This document shows positions 1 to 13,400 of a DNA stretch of 64,000 nt, one piece after another. The stretch is from positions 62,001 to 126,000 of the forward strand of contig VWPU01005244.1 in the NCBI GenBank assembly GCA_013398955.1, read 5' to 3'. The notes beneath the pieces are model-generated. The model searched no databases. It was not told where the DNA came from and saw only the letters and a program-made list of their open reading frames with translations. Every line of letters begins with the position of its first letter. Positions within the stretch are counted from its first letter, which is position 1. Position numbers and translations under genes: made by a program. Source of the stretch: Callaeas wilsoni (lineage: Eukaryota > Chordata > Aves > Passeriformes > Callaeidae).

Positions 1-913
1 CACCAACATTCACCCTCCTGCAACAGCAGAAAATTGATCATGCGAGAGATGCTCACCTAATGCTAACAGATTATTATTATTTATTATAGCACTAACAGCA
101 GGGAGGTGCATTAGACACCAGGAGGAAGATGAGGTCCTTGTCCCGGAGTGGCTTCAATCTCCGGGGTGATCTTGCAAACACTTAACTAGATGACCAGCTA
201 TATACACATGAAATCTTTCTAGCTCCCATGTTTCAGTAATTTTTTTTCCTTATGTACAAGCCGTTCCTACAGGGTCTGCAGCACTAATTAAAGTTAACGT
301 TTCCCCTCTGCACCACAGAGAATGTGAATACATAAAGGGGAAAGGATCAAACTCCTCCAGTGCCTTATGATTATGTGGAAGTTTTATTAAAAATACACCA
401 CCCCTTTTCACTAGGTGCCTCTTATTTCCCTGCACTGTATTTCCCACTTAATATTTTACAGCCAGCAAAAGCTATATTTTGTTATGCAGCCTTATTAAAA
501 CAAAGATCTTACTGACCACAGTGAAATTCCCGAAAGGCACCGCTGTTGGACCAGAGTCTACAGAGGCAGTTATGTAAACCAGCTCAGAAAAAGGACATAC
601 ATTATACTCTGTCATGTATATGTTAGGGTTACTCAAATGGCAAATTCTGGTCTAAATCCAAACTAAAGTAAGTTTTGCCCAGACCTCCCTAAGACTTCAC
701 TCATTTAACCCTTCTGTGTTTGCGTGTTTCCTTCCAATGTATCAAGGAGGCCTTGCAGAGCATCCCCAGCATTTCTGGCTGTGCTGCTGAGGTCTGTCAG
801 GGCAGGAGCTGGCATCTTGTTCTCTGCAGTAAAATCATCCAGAGATAACAGCAGATAGGTTCACTTCTCAGCAAAATTATTCAGCAGATTTCATTATGAG
901 TGTTGCAGCTCTG
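1..913. other. Unique AT-rich non-coding stretch
   Basis: No recognisable gene or interspersed repeat. A short TTA/TTTA low-complexity patch lies at 71-88. The open frames here are under 70 codons, use alternative start codons or lack any recognised domain, and are treated as chance. Confidence 0.6.
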
Positions 914-1441
914 TTAATCTGCATTGGCTATAAACGTATGGTTTTGTCGCGTGTTGTTGGATGTTGCAATAGCTTTCATTTGTGGAACATCTTTTTTCAA
1001 AAGTCCCAAAAATGCTAGCGAGTGTGAATAACTTAAATCTCTCAGTTTTGGACACATGAAGCTTAGAGATTGCCAATCCCTTTTCAGATGCCAATGAGAG
1101 AGGAATGTAAATCCCTCTTTCAGATTATTTTTTGGTTTAGCTTTGGGTATGCCTCTTGCTGGGTTTTTATCCCGCTGGTTGTAATGCAGTCCCATCAACA
1201 GATCGATGCAGTGGGGCTGATGCACCATGCTGGTTTTCTTGACCGTCACAGTCACGTCCCAACCACTGATCCGTTTCTCACATTTCTGATCCAGGAGTTT
1301 TATCCTGATGACAGTCATGGACTACTGAGTCTTGGCTGTGGACGTCAGGGCTCTGAAATGGACTTCTACTTCCCATGTAATCTACAAGCAAAACCTCTTG
1401 TCACCCAAGTAATATTTCCTGGGTTTAAAAACAAAAAATAG
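914..1441. other. Block open on both strands, coding status doubtful
   Basis: A minus-strand frame (1318 to 914, 134 codons) and a plus-strand frame (1070 to 1441, 123 codons) overlap across most of this block. Neither translation shows a recognised domain, signal peptide or membrane segment, and neither resembles a family I know. Frames of this length are expected a few times by chance in 64 kb of six-frame translation. I judge both to be chance and record the block only because simultaneous openness of both strands is slightly unusual. Confidence 0.15.
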
Positions 1442-3860
1442 GCGAACACAACAAAATAACAACATGCAAAACATATTGATAATGAGAACAAGTTTATAAT
1501 TACTAAATGCAGAGGGACATATCAAAGCAGTGTTCTTCAAACAGGATACTATTTTGTAATTAAACACAACTTCAAAAGAAAAAAAACTAAAGACATGATT
1601 ATTATAATGTGCATTAAGTGCAGTTGAAACATCATTTGAGTAAAACAATGCTGGGTAATAGGGAGGAGAATTTATAGAGAAGGAAAAATTAAAATCATTC
1701 AGTGTTAAGAGAAGCAGACCAAATTATATTTGGAGAATTATGTTTTCTTAACATCTCTGTTATAAAATTATTCCCTGCATTATTTATTCTACAAGCCTTA
1801 ATTGATAAATACGAGGTGACTGATTCTTGCAAAAGAGCAAGCGCTTGGTGGAACGTATTCTGAGCCGGTCTGGTTCATACTTATCATAAAAATGAAAACT
1901 ACTGGAGCATAAAGAACTTACAAAAAGGCAGCATTACTGTGGATTTAGTGCAGTTGGTGTTTGATACACTGAGTTGTATTCATCACATACGCTGTGTCAA
2001 GGCATTGCTTACAATGTGTCGGATCATCTTACAGGCCATAAGCAAGCACTATATTTAAATTGAATGATACCAATATCATTCTGAGTTAATTCTTATATAA
2101 TAAAGTATAAAAAAAGCAAGTAGCATCCATTTCCACATAATCTCTCTTCAAACTTATCTGTATTTGACTGTATTTTCCCCGTCAGCTTAAAAAAAGCAAA
2201 TATAGCTGAGAAGCCACCAAATTTAAAAAGGGTATTACAAAGACATTTAGTGAGGACATGCTATTTATTGGTTTTTTGATGGCTATAGTGTTTAAGCACA
2301 TCACAAACAGAAATGGGCTTATTTCACATCTTCCTGAGACCAGGAGGCATCAGTAATGTTCCCATTTGCGGGGACCAAAGCAATGCAGTGACATGCCTGC
2401 ACCCTGCGGAGAGTCTGCAGTGCAGCAGAAAACAGAACCACGTTTCTTTTACTGCTTTAACTGCCACTCTTAAATTTTTTAACTGGTTTTGGTCCCCTGC
2501 TAAGGGACGCCTCTTGCCCTGTGAAATCCATCTATCCATCTAGTCCCTGTGGCTCTGCGTGCCAATAGACAAATCCAGACCCCTCTTCATATTTGAAAAT
2601 GCCAGGGGAGACGTAACTCTGAGTGGAGCTCTGGGAACAGCAGAGTTGTGTTGCTCCTGTTGGAGGGTTCCCCAGTCCCACTACACACAACAGGAGCTTT
2701 GCTCCTCTCCCCTAGGACTATTGCTTTACCCTTCTTGTGCATGATGGACCCAGCCATCACAGGGTCACCCGGCCAGCAGAGACACAGGTGTCTTGAAAGA
2801 CATCCCATACTTCTCCTGAACAGGGAAAGTGCATTCTGATTTATTCTGCAGGATGGATAGTTCCAGAAAAACGTTTTTAATAAGTGTTCCATAGATAAAA
2901 TAAGAATTCATGTATAGTTGAAGCTGTTGGTTGCCAAATCCCTGCAGGTATATACTACTTCTGCTCGAAAGAATTACATAATATGTCATAATTTCCCCAA
3001 AGTTTTATCAGGATGTATCCTCATTAAAAGGTTTTCTTGTGAAGAATTCAGATTTTTTTCCCATGCCTTTTTGTAGATGATAGTCTCTGTAAACACCATG
3101 GACTTCAGTAACCTCAGTAACAGGGGTCAAGGTACGAAAAGAACAATTGAAGGAGATTTCAACATACGTTTGAAATTTTGGGCAAAGTTTACTTTACCCT
3201 TCCTCCCCCCCCATTTCAAAACACCAACAGGCTGTCCTTGCTTTTGGAGCGTCTCGTTCTCAAGGCTCTCACCTTGCAAATCTCTACGTATGTGCTTTAT
3301 TTCTTAAGTGTACACAGACCACAGCCAAAGCTTGGGCATATGTGTGCGTAGGACTAGGATGTCGTCTGGCAGATGGTGCCATGGCACCTAGATTTCTTCA
3401 GAAGTCAACTGAAGCCTTCCATCATTTCATGGAGATAAATAGGAAAGCAATTTCTGAATGCATTATAAAGTGTTATTCACTCAGATTTGCTTAGAAGGAA
3501 TAACTACCATAGCACATAAAAAACTGTGGGTAACCTACACGCTGCCTTGCTGTGTATGTGAAAGTTGATTGCCAGAGTTTGTCTCTTTATTTAACATTTT
3601 GCATGCAAAAGAACAAGGTATTATACCAGCAAAACAAATATTTTTTATGGAAGGAGAACAGATACATCAAAATCAAGGAGAATAGCCCTGAGTCTTGAAT
3701 CTTAATATAACTGTTAGCTCATTAACACGAAACTCGGCGGGTTTTCTACGTCCCAAAATGTCCTTATCTGTGCAGAGCTCTGTGCTGATTGCTGAAGGTG
3801 ATTTTGAGACAAAACACTTGCAGAACGGCACGATACAATTTGTCTTTGTGTCAGAGGGAA
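1442..3860. other. Unique non-coding stretch
   Basis: AT-rich single-copy-looking DNA. The part at about 2.3-2.8 kb is more GC-balanced and carries several overlapping short open frames on both strands with no recognisable product. A C-run sits near 3203-3213. No repeat family recognised. Confidence 0.55.
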
Positions 3861-3870
3861 CAGTTTAAAT

Positions 3871-4142
3871 GACTTGAGGTAAGTCAGCAGAATAGCATAA
3901 GCACATGTTTGCCCATAGTCTTACCTGAAGATATAGTTGAGCTTGTATTACAAAGAATTCAGCTGTATAAATACCTCGTGCCATCTGTGTATGGCAGGGG
4001 AATTGAGCCAGTAGAAGCTCAAGACCTGTGTCAGTGTTCTCACAGAAGGACTGTTTATGAACAGATGTTATGTGGTGTTTTTCACAGAAAATGGGCTCTG
4101 GAGAGAGAAAATGTCTATCAATTACTGAGGTATTATGTATAA
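3871..4142 (+). other. Consensus-type splice donor followed by a 77-codon open frame; unproven
   Basis: The sequence GAG followed by GTAAGT at 3876-3884 matches the consensus 5' splice site exactly. Just downstream, a plus-strand frame runs from 3909 to 4142. Its translation is rich in charged and hydrophobic residues but matches no family I recognise. The donor lies upstream of the frame and so would not define it as an exon. Either may be chance; no transcript evidence is available from sequence alone. Confidence 0.12.
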
Positions 4143-7100
4143 CAGCAATTTTTAACCTTGAGAATGATACTTAAAAGTTCTCTGAAATATTCAGTGCTGT
4201 GACCACTTCCTTTGTGCACAGTAACACACGCCCTTGCCTCTTGCCCAAATTCTTTTTGATACTGCATTTTAAGTTCTTTCAGAGAAAATATGTTAGATAT
4301 TGTAGAACTCATTATTCCCTGGGGAAAAAAAAAATAAAAATTGGTGGCCTGACTGAAAAAGTTTTTCTATTTGCTAATCTCAAAATCAAGCTGAGTTTTT
4401 AAGATTGGATGCTTGTATACTCTGTTTTGTGCTTCTCAGACCTATCTAAGGAATACGTGGATTCAAAAACTGTCATTTACTAAGCAAATTATAGAGCTTA
4501 AATGAATGGAAAAAATATGTATTCTGGCTAACCTGTGTTCAAGCCCTGGTAATTAACACTGATTTCAGTAGGGTGTTTGGAAGAACAAGGTCTTAATCTT
4601 AGTGAATAAAGATGCATTTACTTGCAACTGCAAAATCAGGCAACATTCAGTAAAATTTAGTAATTATTATATAGCTGTATTTATTTAATATATTGCCAGT
4701 GCTAGATGGTTAGACTAGTCATATCTTACTCTTGATTTTTATTGCTTCTGTAGAACTCCTGACTTCACAGGGCCTTTGAATTTGGGCTCTCCATGATAAT
4801 AAAAACATAAAAATGAAGCCCCCAGTTGTTGCTAACAATTACAGCCATCAGAATTGGACTGTGTTTTACCAATCTGCTCTTGCTTCAGGAGACAATGTGT
4901 GTCTTGCAAAAATGCACCATTATTAAATATTCTCACATGGGATATCTATGATTCTATAAGACCCTTATATGACCTGTGGACAGACACAGTGTTTTGCATA
5001 ATATATATACTTTTATTTTCCTCTAGCTTTCTTATTATTTATTCAATAAATCCTTTTTTTTTTTCTTGCTGACAGCAGTTGTATTTATAAAGCTAAATCC
5101 AACACAGCAAAATGTTCATCACTTTATAAACTAAACGCTAATGTTTTATTTATGTGCAATGAACAGAGAAAAAAAGAACTGAATTGATGTTTACCTAACA
5201 AGCTGCAAAAAAGTGCAGTAACATAATAGTGAAGTTCATAAGCATTCTGGCTTGTAATTTTTGGTGTCAACATTTGAATTGCAGAAAGAGCTTATGCAGA
5301 CATAGCACGTATACAAGTGCAGTTTAGATCTACATCTATAAAAATAACATCTGTTTAAGCATACATTACATTTAAAAATAACTGTACAGTGATCAGCTGG
5401 TTAAGTACAGTTAACCAGATGCCGTTTTAAAGTGCCAGATGGAACAATGAAACTAAGATTGAAAATTAAAAAATACTGTGAAAGGTCAAATCAATTAAGC
5501 AACCTGTTTTGTTGGCATGTAACAGTTAAAAGTAAGTTTAAACTACTTAAGGAGTGAGCAATGTGAAGATGAAGCAGTTAATTTTTAACTTGCTATTTAG
5601 AAGAGGGAAAGATAAAATGCCTGCCATGGTTCCAGGGTCCCTCAGCAATTCTAGGGGGATACTGGGAAAACAGGCACGGTTAAGTAATGTTTGCTTTGTT
5701 TGCTTTCAATTTAAAATAAATAATATATCTCGGGCTTTTAAGTAACATCTTTTATGACAGTCTGAGCTCATGCGACACAGATGCAAACATCTCTTTCTTC
5801 TCTCCTATGAGCAGTGGGAGACTCCTTGGCTGAATCATCTCCCTGGGCTTGCTCTTTATCCCTGGGGATGGTGCCCAGAGGGGTCAGGGGTGGGCCTGGG
5901 AGCAGGCTGATGCCAGGGAATGCTTCTGATGCCACAGGAAGCAGACACCCCTTGTAAATGGGTTCTCCAAGCCCTGCTTATTTCTCGGAAATAAACCCAC
6001 CTGAATTAGGAACAACACCCAATAAGAGGTGTAAGGTGCAGTTTTACAAACAAGGGTGTCACCGTGACTCTGTGTATAAATGACAAACATTTGTTAAAAT
6101 TGCACCTGATAATAAGCCTCTGAAAGACAGATATGAGGAAAAGAGAGCTTATCCACCTCACCTCTTTGAAGTCCAAGGGGAAAAATAGCATCTTTGAAAT
6201 ATTATTGAGGCAATGCATTTTTTTCTTCAGCCCCGGCCAGTGTAAAATTCACAATCTGAATTTAAATTTCGGACGACAGAACAGTGGTATCCTTGCTTTA
6301 ATCAGGAAGGTGTAATGATACCTGAGAGTCTATTGGCAGGCAAAGCAGAACTCGAGGATAATGAAAGGAAATATGGATTTTCCGATTTTCACTGCTGCTA
6401 CTTTTTGTTAATTTTTTCCCTAAATTCTCAAATCACTGCAACTCAGGCACCCTATAATTCAGTGTATTGCTGGATAATCCTGCAGCAACAGTGCAGAAAC
6501 CACGGACATCAGAAACTGTTTTGGAAAGAAGGTTTAGGCACCAAATCTGGGAGAGCCGTGGGGCTCCAGGTCAGAGGGAGATGCTCAGCTGCCCTGGGGA
6601 GCAGCAACCCCCTCCAGCAACAGCAGTGCCATCCATCAGCAATCCCAGCGGGAATTTTTCCTGAATGAGTGTAGGGCTATTTTCAACCTAGGAACTCGCT
6701 GTTGTTCCTTTGTTTTAGTAACTTTGTTTATGTGTGGCTGGCGGAGGCGAGGGGAGGAGGGCAGAGCGCCGGGGCACGCTGCTCCTGCCTGACACCTCTT
6801 CTCTTGCTCCCAGAGTTCCCAGTAAAGGAGCAGCTGTACCTCTCCCTCGAGCACAGCCAACTGTTTAGACCAGAAACACAATGAAAAGATTCTGCGGCTG
6901 TTAAAATAAATAGCTTCCCGGCAGGGGGTGGAATAGTATGGCTGTTCCTAGGAACTTCGTGTACCCTGCTTCCAGAAAGTGCTGGGATAGGACACGCTGT
7001 GGAGGGAGAGGAAATAAGCCTGGCTTCTGCACTTGGCTCAGTCTTCCTCCTCACACTGAGAATAGTTACCCTACAGATCGCTGGTCCTGTTGGATTCCCT

Positions 7101-8668
7101 TTCATGGAAATATTTTGCGTTCCTGCTGGTTCAGTGGCTGATGTTCAATTATTTTTATTATTTTTTTTTTCCCCCCAAACAGTTTCTCTCCGTTGACAGC
7201 ATAAAGCAAACATTTGGGCCTGCTGTAAATAGAGAACATACCAGACCAGTGGCAGGTAGCTTGTGATGTTTAAGTGGGTTGCCAACTGAAGTTTGTAAAT
7301 CTGCGAAATCGAATCATTATATTTAACAGACAAATGTGTATAATATAAAATCAGTGAAAAGATAACATAATAAGTACTTTGACTATTATCTGGGGGCCTA
7401 ATTAGACTGGTGGAATCACTGTAGTCAGTGAAATTAGAGTTATACAACTGAGGGGAAGGGAAATCCAGCCCTTTAGTGGAATGAACGCTAATGGAGCCCC
7501 GTTGACATTTGCTGTCCCAGGTATTCAGCAGCTGTTCCTTTCCTTTGTAGAAAACAGGACTTTGCTCTTCCCAGACTATATTTTCTTTTATTTAACCCTC
7601 TAGCAGAGGAAGCTGTGGAGAGACAAGAGGGGCCTGAAGCCCAGAATGTTTCACCAAACATCTTCCCATCCTTGTCGCTGCTTCCCTCTGGCCTCTGAAG
7701 GTGGTACCTTGCAGCCGAATGGGGCTGCTAACTCCTGTGTTCTGCTCCCAAGAGCAGGTGCTGGGAGGCCACAAGCCTTTAAGAAAGTCACGGCTGTGCT
7801 CTCCTCTTCGCTTCAGCCCAGGCACTGAGAGATGCTCCCCTGGCAAGCAGAGGTTCTGGGGCAATATTGCTGCCTGGGATTCCTGATGCCGACAGCCAAA
7901 CCATGTGCGAGGGGCAGGGAGATGTGTGGACTGGGAGTAGTGGTATGAAGGATGGTGATGGAAAGGCTGGAGGGTGTAGAGGGAGCAGAGAGGAGCATGA
8001 ATTTCATTGGGATGTATGGAACTGGTGGCTTACTTGGGGATGTGAAATATTCAGCCTGAGCAAATTCTTTCTGTGATGAAGGAAATAATTCTCAAGATGT
8101 TTTCATTGAATTTTGCCATCACGCTCAGGTGCAGATGAGATGCCTGTGCTTGCAAGGCACAGTGCACTACTGGCGGGGTGAACTTGTGTTGGTGGAGAAC
8201 ATTCTGGCAGCTGGAAGTAGGATTGGGGCATTTCTTCCTCTGGGAGCAGGAATTTGAGCAAGCTGGAGCCCCCGGAGGGTGAGACAGGAGATCTACCGGG
8301 CTGCAGGCTGATTGATTGTGTTTCTGTTTTCCCCAACACCCAGTGCCTGGCCAGCCTTCCTCATTACTCCTCTCCTCAGTGCTCTCCTAACCTGTAGCTA
8401 AATCACCCTTGGCAAGTTTTCCTTCCCTTGCAAAGACGGCAACTCCCCTGTCAAGTTCTTGAGCATTTGTTTGTGCAATGAAATCTGTGATGCTCTAAAT
8501 CTCAATGTGCATCAGCTGGCATGCTCTGACATTTGGAGAGCCTCACATTCATTGTGTGCCAGACACACAACGAGAGGCCTCAGCACAGATGTAGCTGGAC
8601 CCCAGGTTCATCTTGGAAGGTAGGGAGGGATGTGCTGTGGGTCAGCAAGTGACCTGGAGGCTTTTGGT
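4143..8668. other. Unique non-coding stretch, GC-richer in its second half
   Basis: 4.1-6.5 kb is AT-rich with T-runs (for example about 5052-5063) and one short inverted repeat at 5397-5418. About 6.53-7.11 kb and 7.6-8.67 kb are more GC-rich, with a small CpG group near 6740-6780; overlapping short open frames there reflect base composition. A T/C-rich tract lies at about 7146-7180. No gene or repeat family recognised. Confidence 0.5.
5397..5418. repeat. Short perfect inverted repeat
   Basis: Arms CTGGTTAA and TTAACCAG are perfect complements separated by six bases (GTACAG). It can form an 8-bp hairpin or a paired protein-binding site. No other feature explains it, and an inverted repeat of this size can occur by chance in 64 kb. 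Confidence 0.6.
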
Positions 8669-8690
8669 GGGGGAGGGAGGGCTGGAAGGG
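8669..8690 (+). other. G-quadruplex motif
   Basis: Four G-runs (G5, G3, G3, G3) with loops of 1, 1 and 6 bases satisfy the common G3+N1-7 pattern. The G-rich strand is the plus strand. The motif stands alone in a moderately GC-rich stretch with no promoter or gene recognised next to it. Confidence 0.7.
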
Positions 8691-9583
8691 AGCAGTGGAT
8701 AGCCAGCTGGCTGATCGCGTCGAAACCAGGACAAACAGTTGAATATCATTTTCTTCTGAATTCCTAAAGTACCAGGACATCTGGCTACCTGAAATACATC
8801 AACAAATAGGTCAGCTAAGACTGCAAATGCACCCCTCGCACAACAGCGCCGTGAGGAGAGTGAGGGCGACTCTGCCAAGGAAAGTCTTCCTTTTCACAGT
8901 AACATTTTCTTCTAAAATCCTCTGCAGGCTTTTTGACTAAGATCACTGGAAAATGTGTTAGTCTGGGAATCTTTAATTTAAGAAAAAAAAAAAATTCAGG
9001 GAAAGCATATTTCTGGGGCGGAAGCAGGAGATCTGCAACCATGGGCAGCGTGGACAGGTCTCTCCCACTCGAGGGTTTTCTGCACCCCTGCATCCTGGTG
9101 TTTGTTCCCCACTTGCCGAGTACCCGGTCTAACCATCACGTGGGGATCCCCCATTTCCCCATGTTTTCCCTTACACTATTGCAGCTGTGACGATTTGGCA
9201 GCAGCACCTGCACAGTCCCAGTGCTGACAAGGGATGGAAGGTGGGAGGGGACTGGCCTCAGAGACCATGCCATTGTTTCTTATTTCTACAGTGTGGACAG
9301 TACCTTATAGAAACCCCCAGAACTGCCCAAAAATTGCGTGTGTTTCATCTCTCCTTAAGCATTTGCAGGATAGGATTTTTCCTTGTGGCAATGAACACCC
9401 TAAATGACTCCAAATTTCTCTATGTAAAAATTCAACACTCTGATTATTTTTATGTCGCTGGTGACCTTTCTAAGCCTCTTTTACCCCAAGTTATATTTAT
9501 AGATGTATCGCAGCTCCTCTGCCTGATGAGAGTAATGTGTGGGAGCTCAAGTAAGTGATGCCACTGTTTGTCCACTGTTTTAG
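8691..9583. other. Unique non-coding stretch
   Basis: Moderately GC-rich to about 9.3 kb, then AT-rich. Contains an A-run at about 8981-8994. Overlapping short open frames on both strands at 8.8-9.6 kb have no recognisable product. Confidence 0.5.
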
Positions 9584-9614
9584 AGGCTTTAAAAAAAAAT
9601 TATTTTTAAAGCCT
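9584..9614. repeat. Hairpin: 12-bp perfect inverted repeat
   Basis: Left arm AGGCTTTAAAAA (9584-9595) and right arm TTTTTAAAGCCT (9603-9614) are perfect reverse complements around a 7-base loop. The dyad can extrude as a hairpin. It is not accompanied by target duplications or longer terminal repeats, so I do not call it a transposon. Confidence 0.8.
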
Positions 9615-10459
9615 GCAAGGTCCTCATAACTTTTTTTCCCCACCCTCTCAAGCCACAGAGGAACTAGTTGGTCCCAATAAATAAAATTCTTACAATACAA
9701 GGTAACTATGGAATATCAAAACAAATAAAAGTCATACTGTTGTTGTTTGCACTTTATGGATTCTGGGGCACTGGTAATGCTTTTTTTCAGTCTTTCTTTT
9801 GCTAAATCAACATTAGCTAGCAACGCACCTAATCTTGACTGAACTATGTTATTTCCTGCCTCCCTGCCTTTCCTGTCTAAATCTCACTCTCTGCTGAAGC
9901 AGCTAAATTTGCTGCAAATGAGGAATATTTTGGGACACGAATTTTCTTACAAAACATGGGGAGAGATCTAATGCTGTAAGCAAACAGCACTCTAATTAAT
10001 GCAGATCCAGGCTATTTGAAAGCATTTGTGGGTTACGGTTATCAAAAAAAGACATCAAGAAACTGATGCTGAACCCAGTACTGGCACGTAGGATAAATAC
10101 TGACCGCAAACATTTTTGGGAATGGTACCGGAGCAGATGTGAGCTCAGAAATTCTGGACCTGGAACATATGGGTTTTAATAAACAGACTTCTGTTCCAGC
10201 TCCTGAGTCGCTTTTTTTTTTTCCTTTTTTTTTCTCTGTTCTTGCTTAATTTTATGTGCCTGTGTATGCTTCCATTATTAATTAATCTACAAGTATTTGG
10301 CATAGCTTCATCGTCGAGGTTTTCTTTAATTTGCAAATGTGCTGTTTTAGTTTAGAGCAGGACTTGTGTAGCTAATGTTAGAATGGAAACATTTTTAACC
10401 CTCTGTTTCATCGGTTTCCTATCATCTCCTTTTCTCCTTCGAAGAGGAGTAGCTGCCTT
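9615..10459. other. Unique AT-rich non-coding stretch
   Basis: No gene recognised. T-runs interrupted by C lie at about 10211-10233. Short open frames only. Confidence 0.55.
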
Positions 10460-10494
10460 TATGTGTGTGCACGTGCACACGTGCGTGTGTGTAT
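10460..10494. repeat. Alternating purine-pyrimidine (GT/CA) tract with two CACGTG boxes
   Basis: Thirty-five consecutive bases alternate pyrimidine and purine without a break, mostly GT and CA or CG steps, which is the sequence type that favours left-handed Z-DNA. A 16-bp perfect palindrome GTGTGCACGTGCACAC lies at 10465-10480. Two CACGTG E-boxes lie at 10470-10475 and 10478-10483, two bases apart. CACGTG is the known core bound by bHLH factors such as USF, MYC/MAX and CLOCK/BMAL1. Whether any binds here is unknown; a mutated GT microsatellite would also produce this. Confidence 0.8.
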
Positions 10495-13400
10495 TATTAG
10501 CTGCGCTGTCATTTTTAATCCTTTTCTTTCAATCATCATTTTTCCTCAGACATGAAATATTTCAGTCTACCACGCTGCGCAGGCTGCTCACGGTGAAACA
10601 CTCGTAGCATTTTCAAAATCTAAAACAGAGGAATACCATGAGGATAGAACAAAAGAAATTAAAACACTAGATATGCCACAGTTGTCTTATGCAGCTGTTA
10701 GAAATTTAATTATTTTATCTCATAGAATAATGTGCCCTTCAGAAATCATTTTGGACTAGATGTTTCAAACCAATGATCTGTAGTTAATTATCTTTAATAA
10801 CTGTTGCACATTATGGTTAGATCTATGTTTTTGCTAAACCAATTAATAATATCTTCATTAGTATAAAGACAAGGTAGCTGGATCCTTTCATTTTTCACAT
10901 TGAAAGAGTAGATATTTTAAACAGTGTAATTTACTTTAGCCATACATTCCCGATGATATGACTAATTAATGAAACTTCAAAGACATATAACTTCCAAAAG
11001 CTACTTATTTAAAGTCATTGTTGAGCACTTAATGACATTATGTTGGGGCATTGCAGAAACCATCACTGCCTGAGTATTGAATTTGCTAAACCTTTTTATG
11101 CTACCAAACTGAGGGAAGCTTGAGTTATGTTGAAAAGCAAATTGAGCCAATATTTCTTCATGTGCAAAAAAAACCCGCCACCAAACCTGTTGATTACAAG
11201 AGGATCTATCAAAAGTTGATGACCTCCTTTCTGCTTACACTTTGCAGCTGCCAGTTTGACTTATTCATGCAAGTCTGTGTGGAAAACTCTGGAAAAAGAG
11301 CAAAGAAAATATTCTATATTTTAAGAGTTGGGTGGAATTAATTTTGTTCAGAATTATTAGTTGTCTAAATATTCCTTTTGTATCTGCTTTTTCCCTTCTT
11401 TTTTTTTTTTTTCATGTCCATCTCTCATTTTTTTCAACTGGCTGATAACTACCACATAATTTTAGTCTGCTACCTGACAAAAAATTAACCCTGAGTACAT
11501 TATTAAACACACCAACAATTACTTTGGTATTACCAGTGTTCCTGATGGCACAGAGAATGAAGCTGGATGTTTTGGGGCCAAATGGTTTAGGTCTCCTCTT
11601 TAGGCATGTGAGCTGATGAAAAGATTCTCCTGCAAAATTTCCCTGACCTTGAGGTAAACTGAATGCACAAAAAGATGTATTCTGTTTTTCATCTTATATG
11701 TATTTTCATACAATCTTCAAATATCATGCAGCCGTCAGGGAAGGCTTTCTGAATCTTAAAAGAGCATCGTATATACAGCCCTCCAAGAACTGGTGTTTCC
11801 CACCATGGAGAGCTGTACACCAGGAATCAACTGAAAATAAAAAAAAATAAAAAAAAAAAAAAGGAGAAAAAAATTACATCTAAGAGAATAAAACAGTGCA
11901 GTCAACTGTACACAGGGCTGGAAGGCCAGGAGAGAAGTGTTAACAGCCAGTTGTGACAGCTACAAAATAATTATCCTAGCAGTGAGCACCTGGTCCTTCA
12001 GCTGCCGGGCTTCCCACAGGAGTCATCTTCAGTCCTGGAGCAGATAGGGAAGAGGGTGAATACATTTAGTCAGGATTATGCTTAACTGGAGGCAGAGATG
12101 GGGTTCATGGTCCATGTCTGTTCTGGGCGTGTGCTGGCAGAGCTTGGGGCTGCTCATCCTAATTTACACGTAAAGGCTGATCCTGGTGGGAAGGTAAAAG
12201 GTGTGGATTCCCTTAATACAGATCTGGTGGCCTTGGGGGGCTCTGGGGGTTGTAGAAATGCATCACTTAAGAGCAAAGAAAGGAAGGAGCTTTGCAGTGA
12301 GTTATTGGTAATGTTTTAGGGGCTTTGTCCGTGTGATTTGTTGACTGACGTTTCAAACACAGGTTAACCTCCTGCAATGTGCAGGTTAACCCAAGTGATT
12401 GATATTTAATGACAATATTAATACCTAATAAAAGGAAAAAACGCAAGGTGTCTAAAAGAAATCTTTTCACACCGTATTTATTTTTTCTTTGTGTGCCTGC
12501 TGAATTAAAAGCCTGTCTTTGAGACTCTGCAGGGGCAAAGTCTATAGTGGCTTTCTGGAAATGACCAGTTCAAACCAACTTGTGAGAAATGGGCAGGGAA
12601 AGCATCAAAAAAGATCATTTTCTAATAGCAACTTTATTTTGACAACTTGTAACCTCAGATGTCTCTGGAAAATAATGGCATTTTCTCAGGTGCCAGCAGC
12701 ACTTCTGCAAAGTTGTTTTCCCCCCTTAAACCATGCCATCTTAAAAATGCTGTGTATTAGTGCCAGACTGTTTGAAGCTGCTGCTATTAATGCTCCAGTG
12801 AGCTGTAGGAGCCTGTATGATCCTCAGCTCGATGGTCTCTGGGGCTGAACCTTCTCTTTCTAAGAGAGAGAAAAATAAATTTTCTCTAAATGATCTTTAT
12901 TTTTTTTAATCCTGCATGGATATTTTTCTTCAATTACCCTGAAAATACTGAAATAGGGTAACATTAGGCTGTCTGCAAATTATAGGTCTATTTGCAGAAA
13001 AACTTGAGTAAAATTGCTTTTTTGGAATTGAGTTGAATGGAATATTTTAGACTTAAAATTTTGCATACATTTTTGTCTAGACTTTGCTATAGGCTCTACC
13101 ATTTTCAAAATTAGGTAATGGATATGAAATGTGTTTATTCTTCATTGTGTTTATCTTTCTAGAAATCTAAAAGATTTCATTTCCTATTTTTTTATTAAAG
13201 GACATAGTCATTCTGAAATTCTTCAGTATTGGTCCATTAATATTTCTGGGATATTTTGAGGTGTAAGCAAAATAGGTGGGTTTATAGGAATCATAAATAT
13301 CTTCTAACTACAACTTATTCTTAATCCTCTTGTAAGAAAATAACACCATTGTTCGTTTTCATTCCCTGGGGTTTACTCTTTGATGTCCTACATACCTAAT

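Noticed and set aside
914..1318. 134-codon minus-strand open frame
   Set aside because: No recognised domain; frames of this length are expected by chance in six-frame reading of 64 kb, and the other strand is open too.
4948..4962. TCTATGATTCTATA word resembling a sense CR1 tail
   Set aside because: The preceding sequence does not match CR1.
5040..5080. Long T-tract followed by GACAGCAG, a strong acceptor-like word
   Set aside because: No open frame or matching donor downstream gives a plausible exon; such words are frequent in T-rich DNA.
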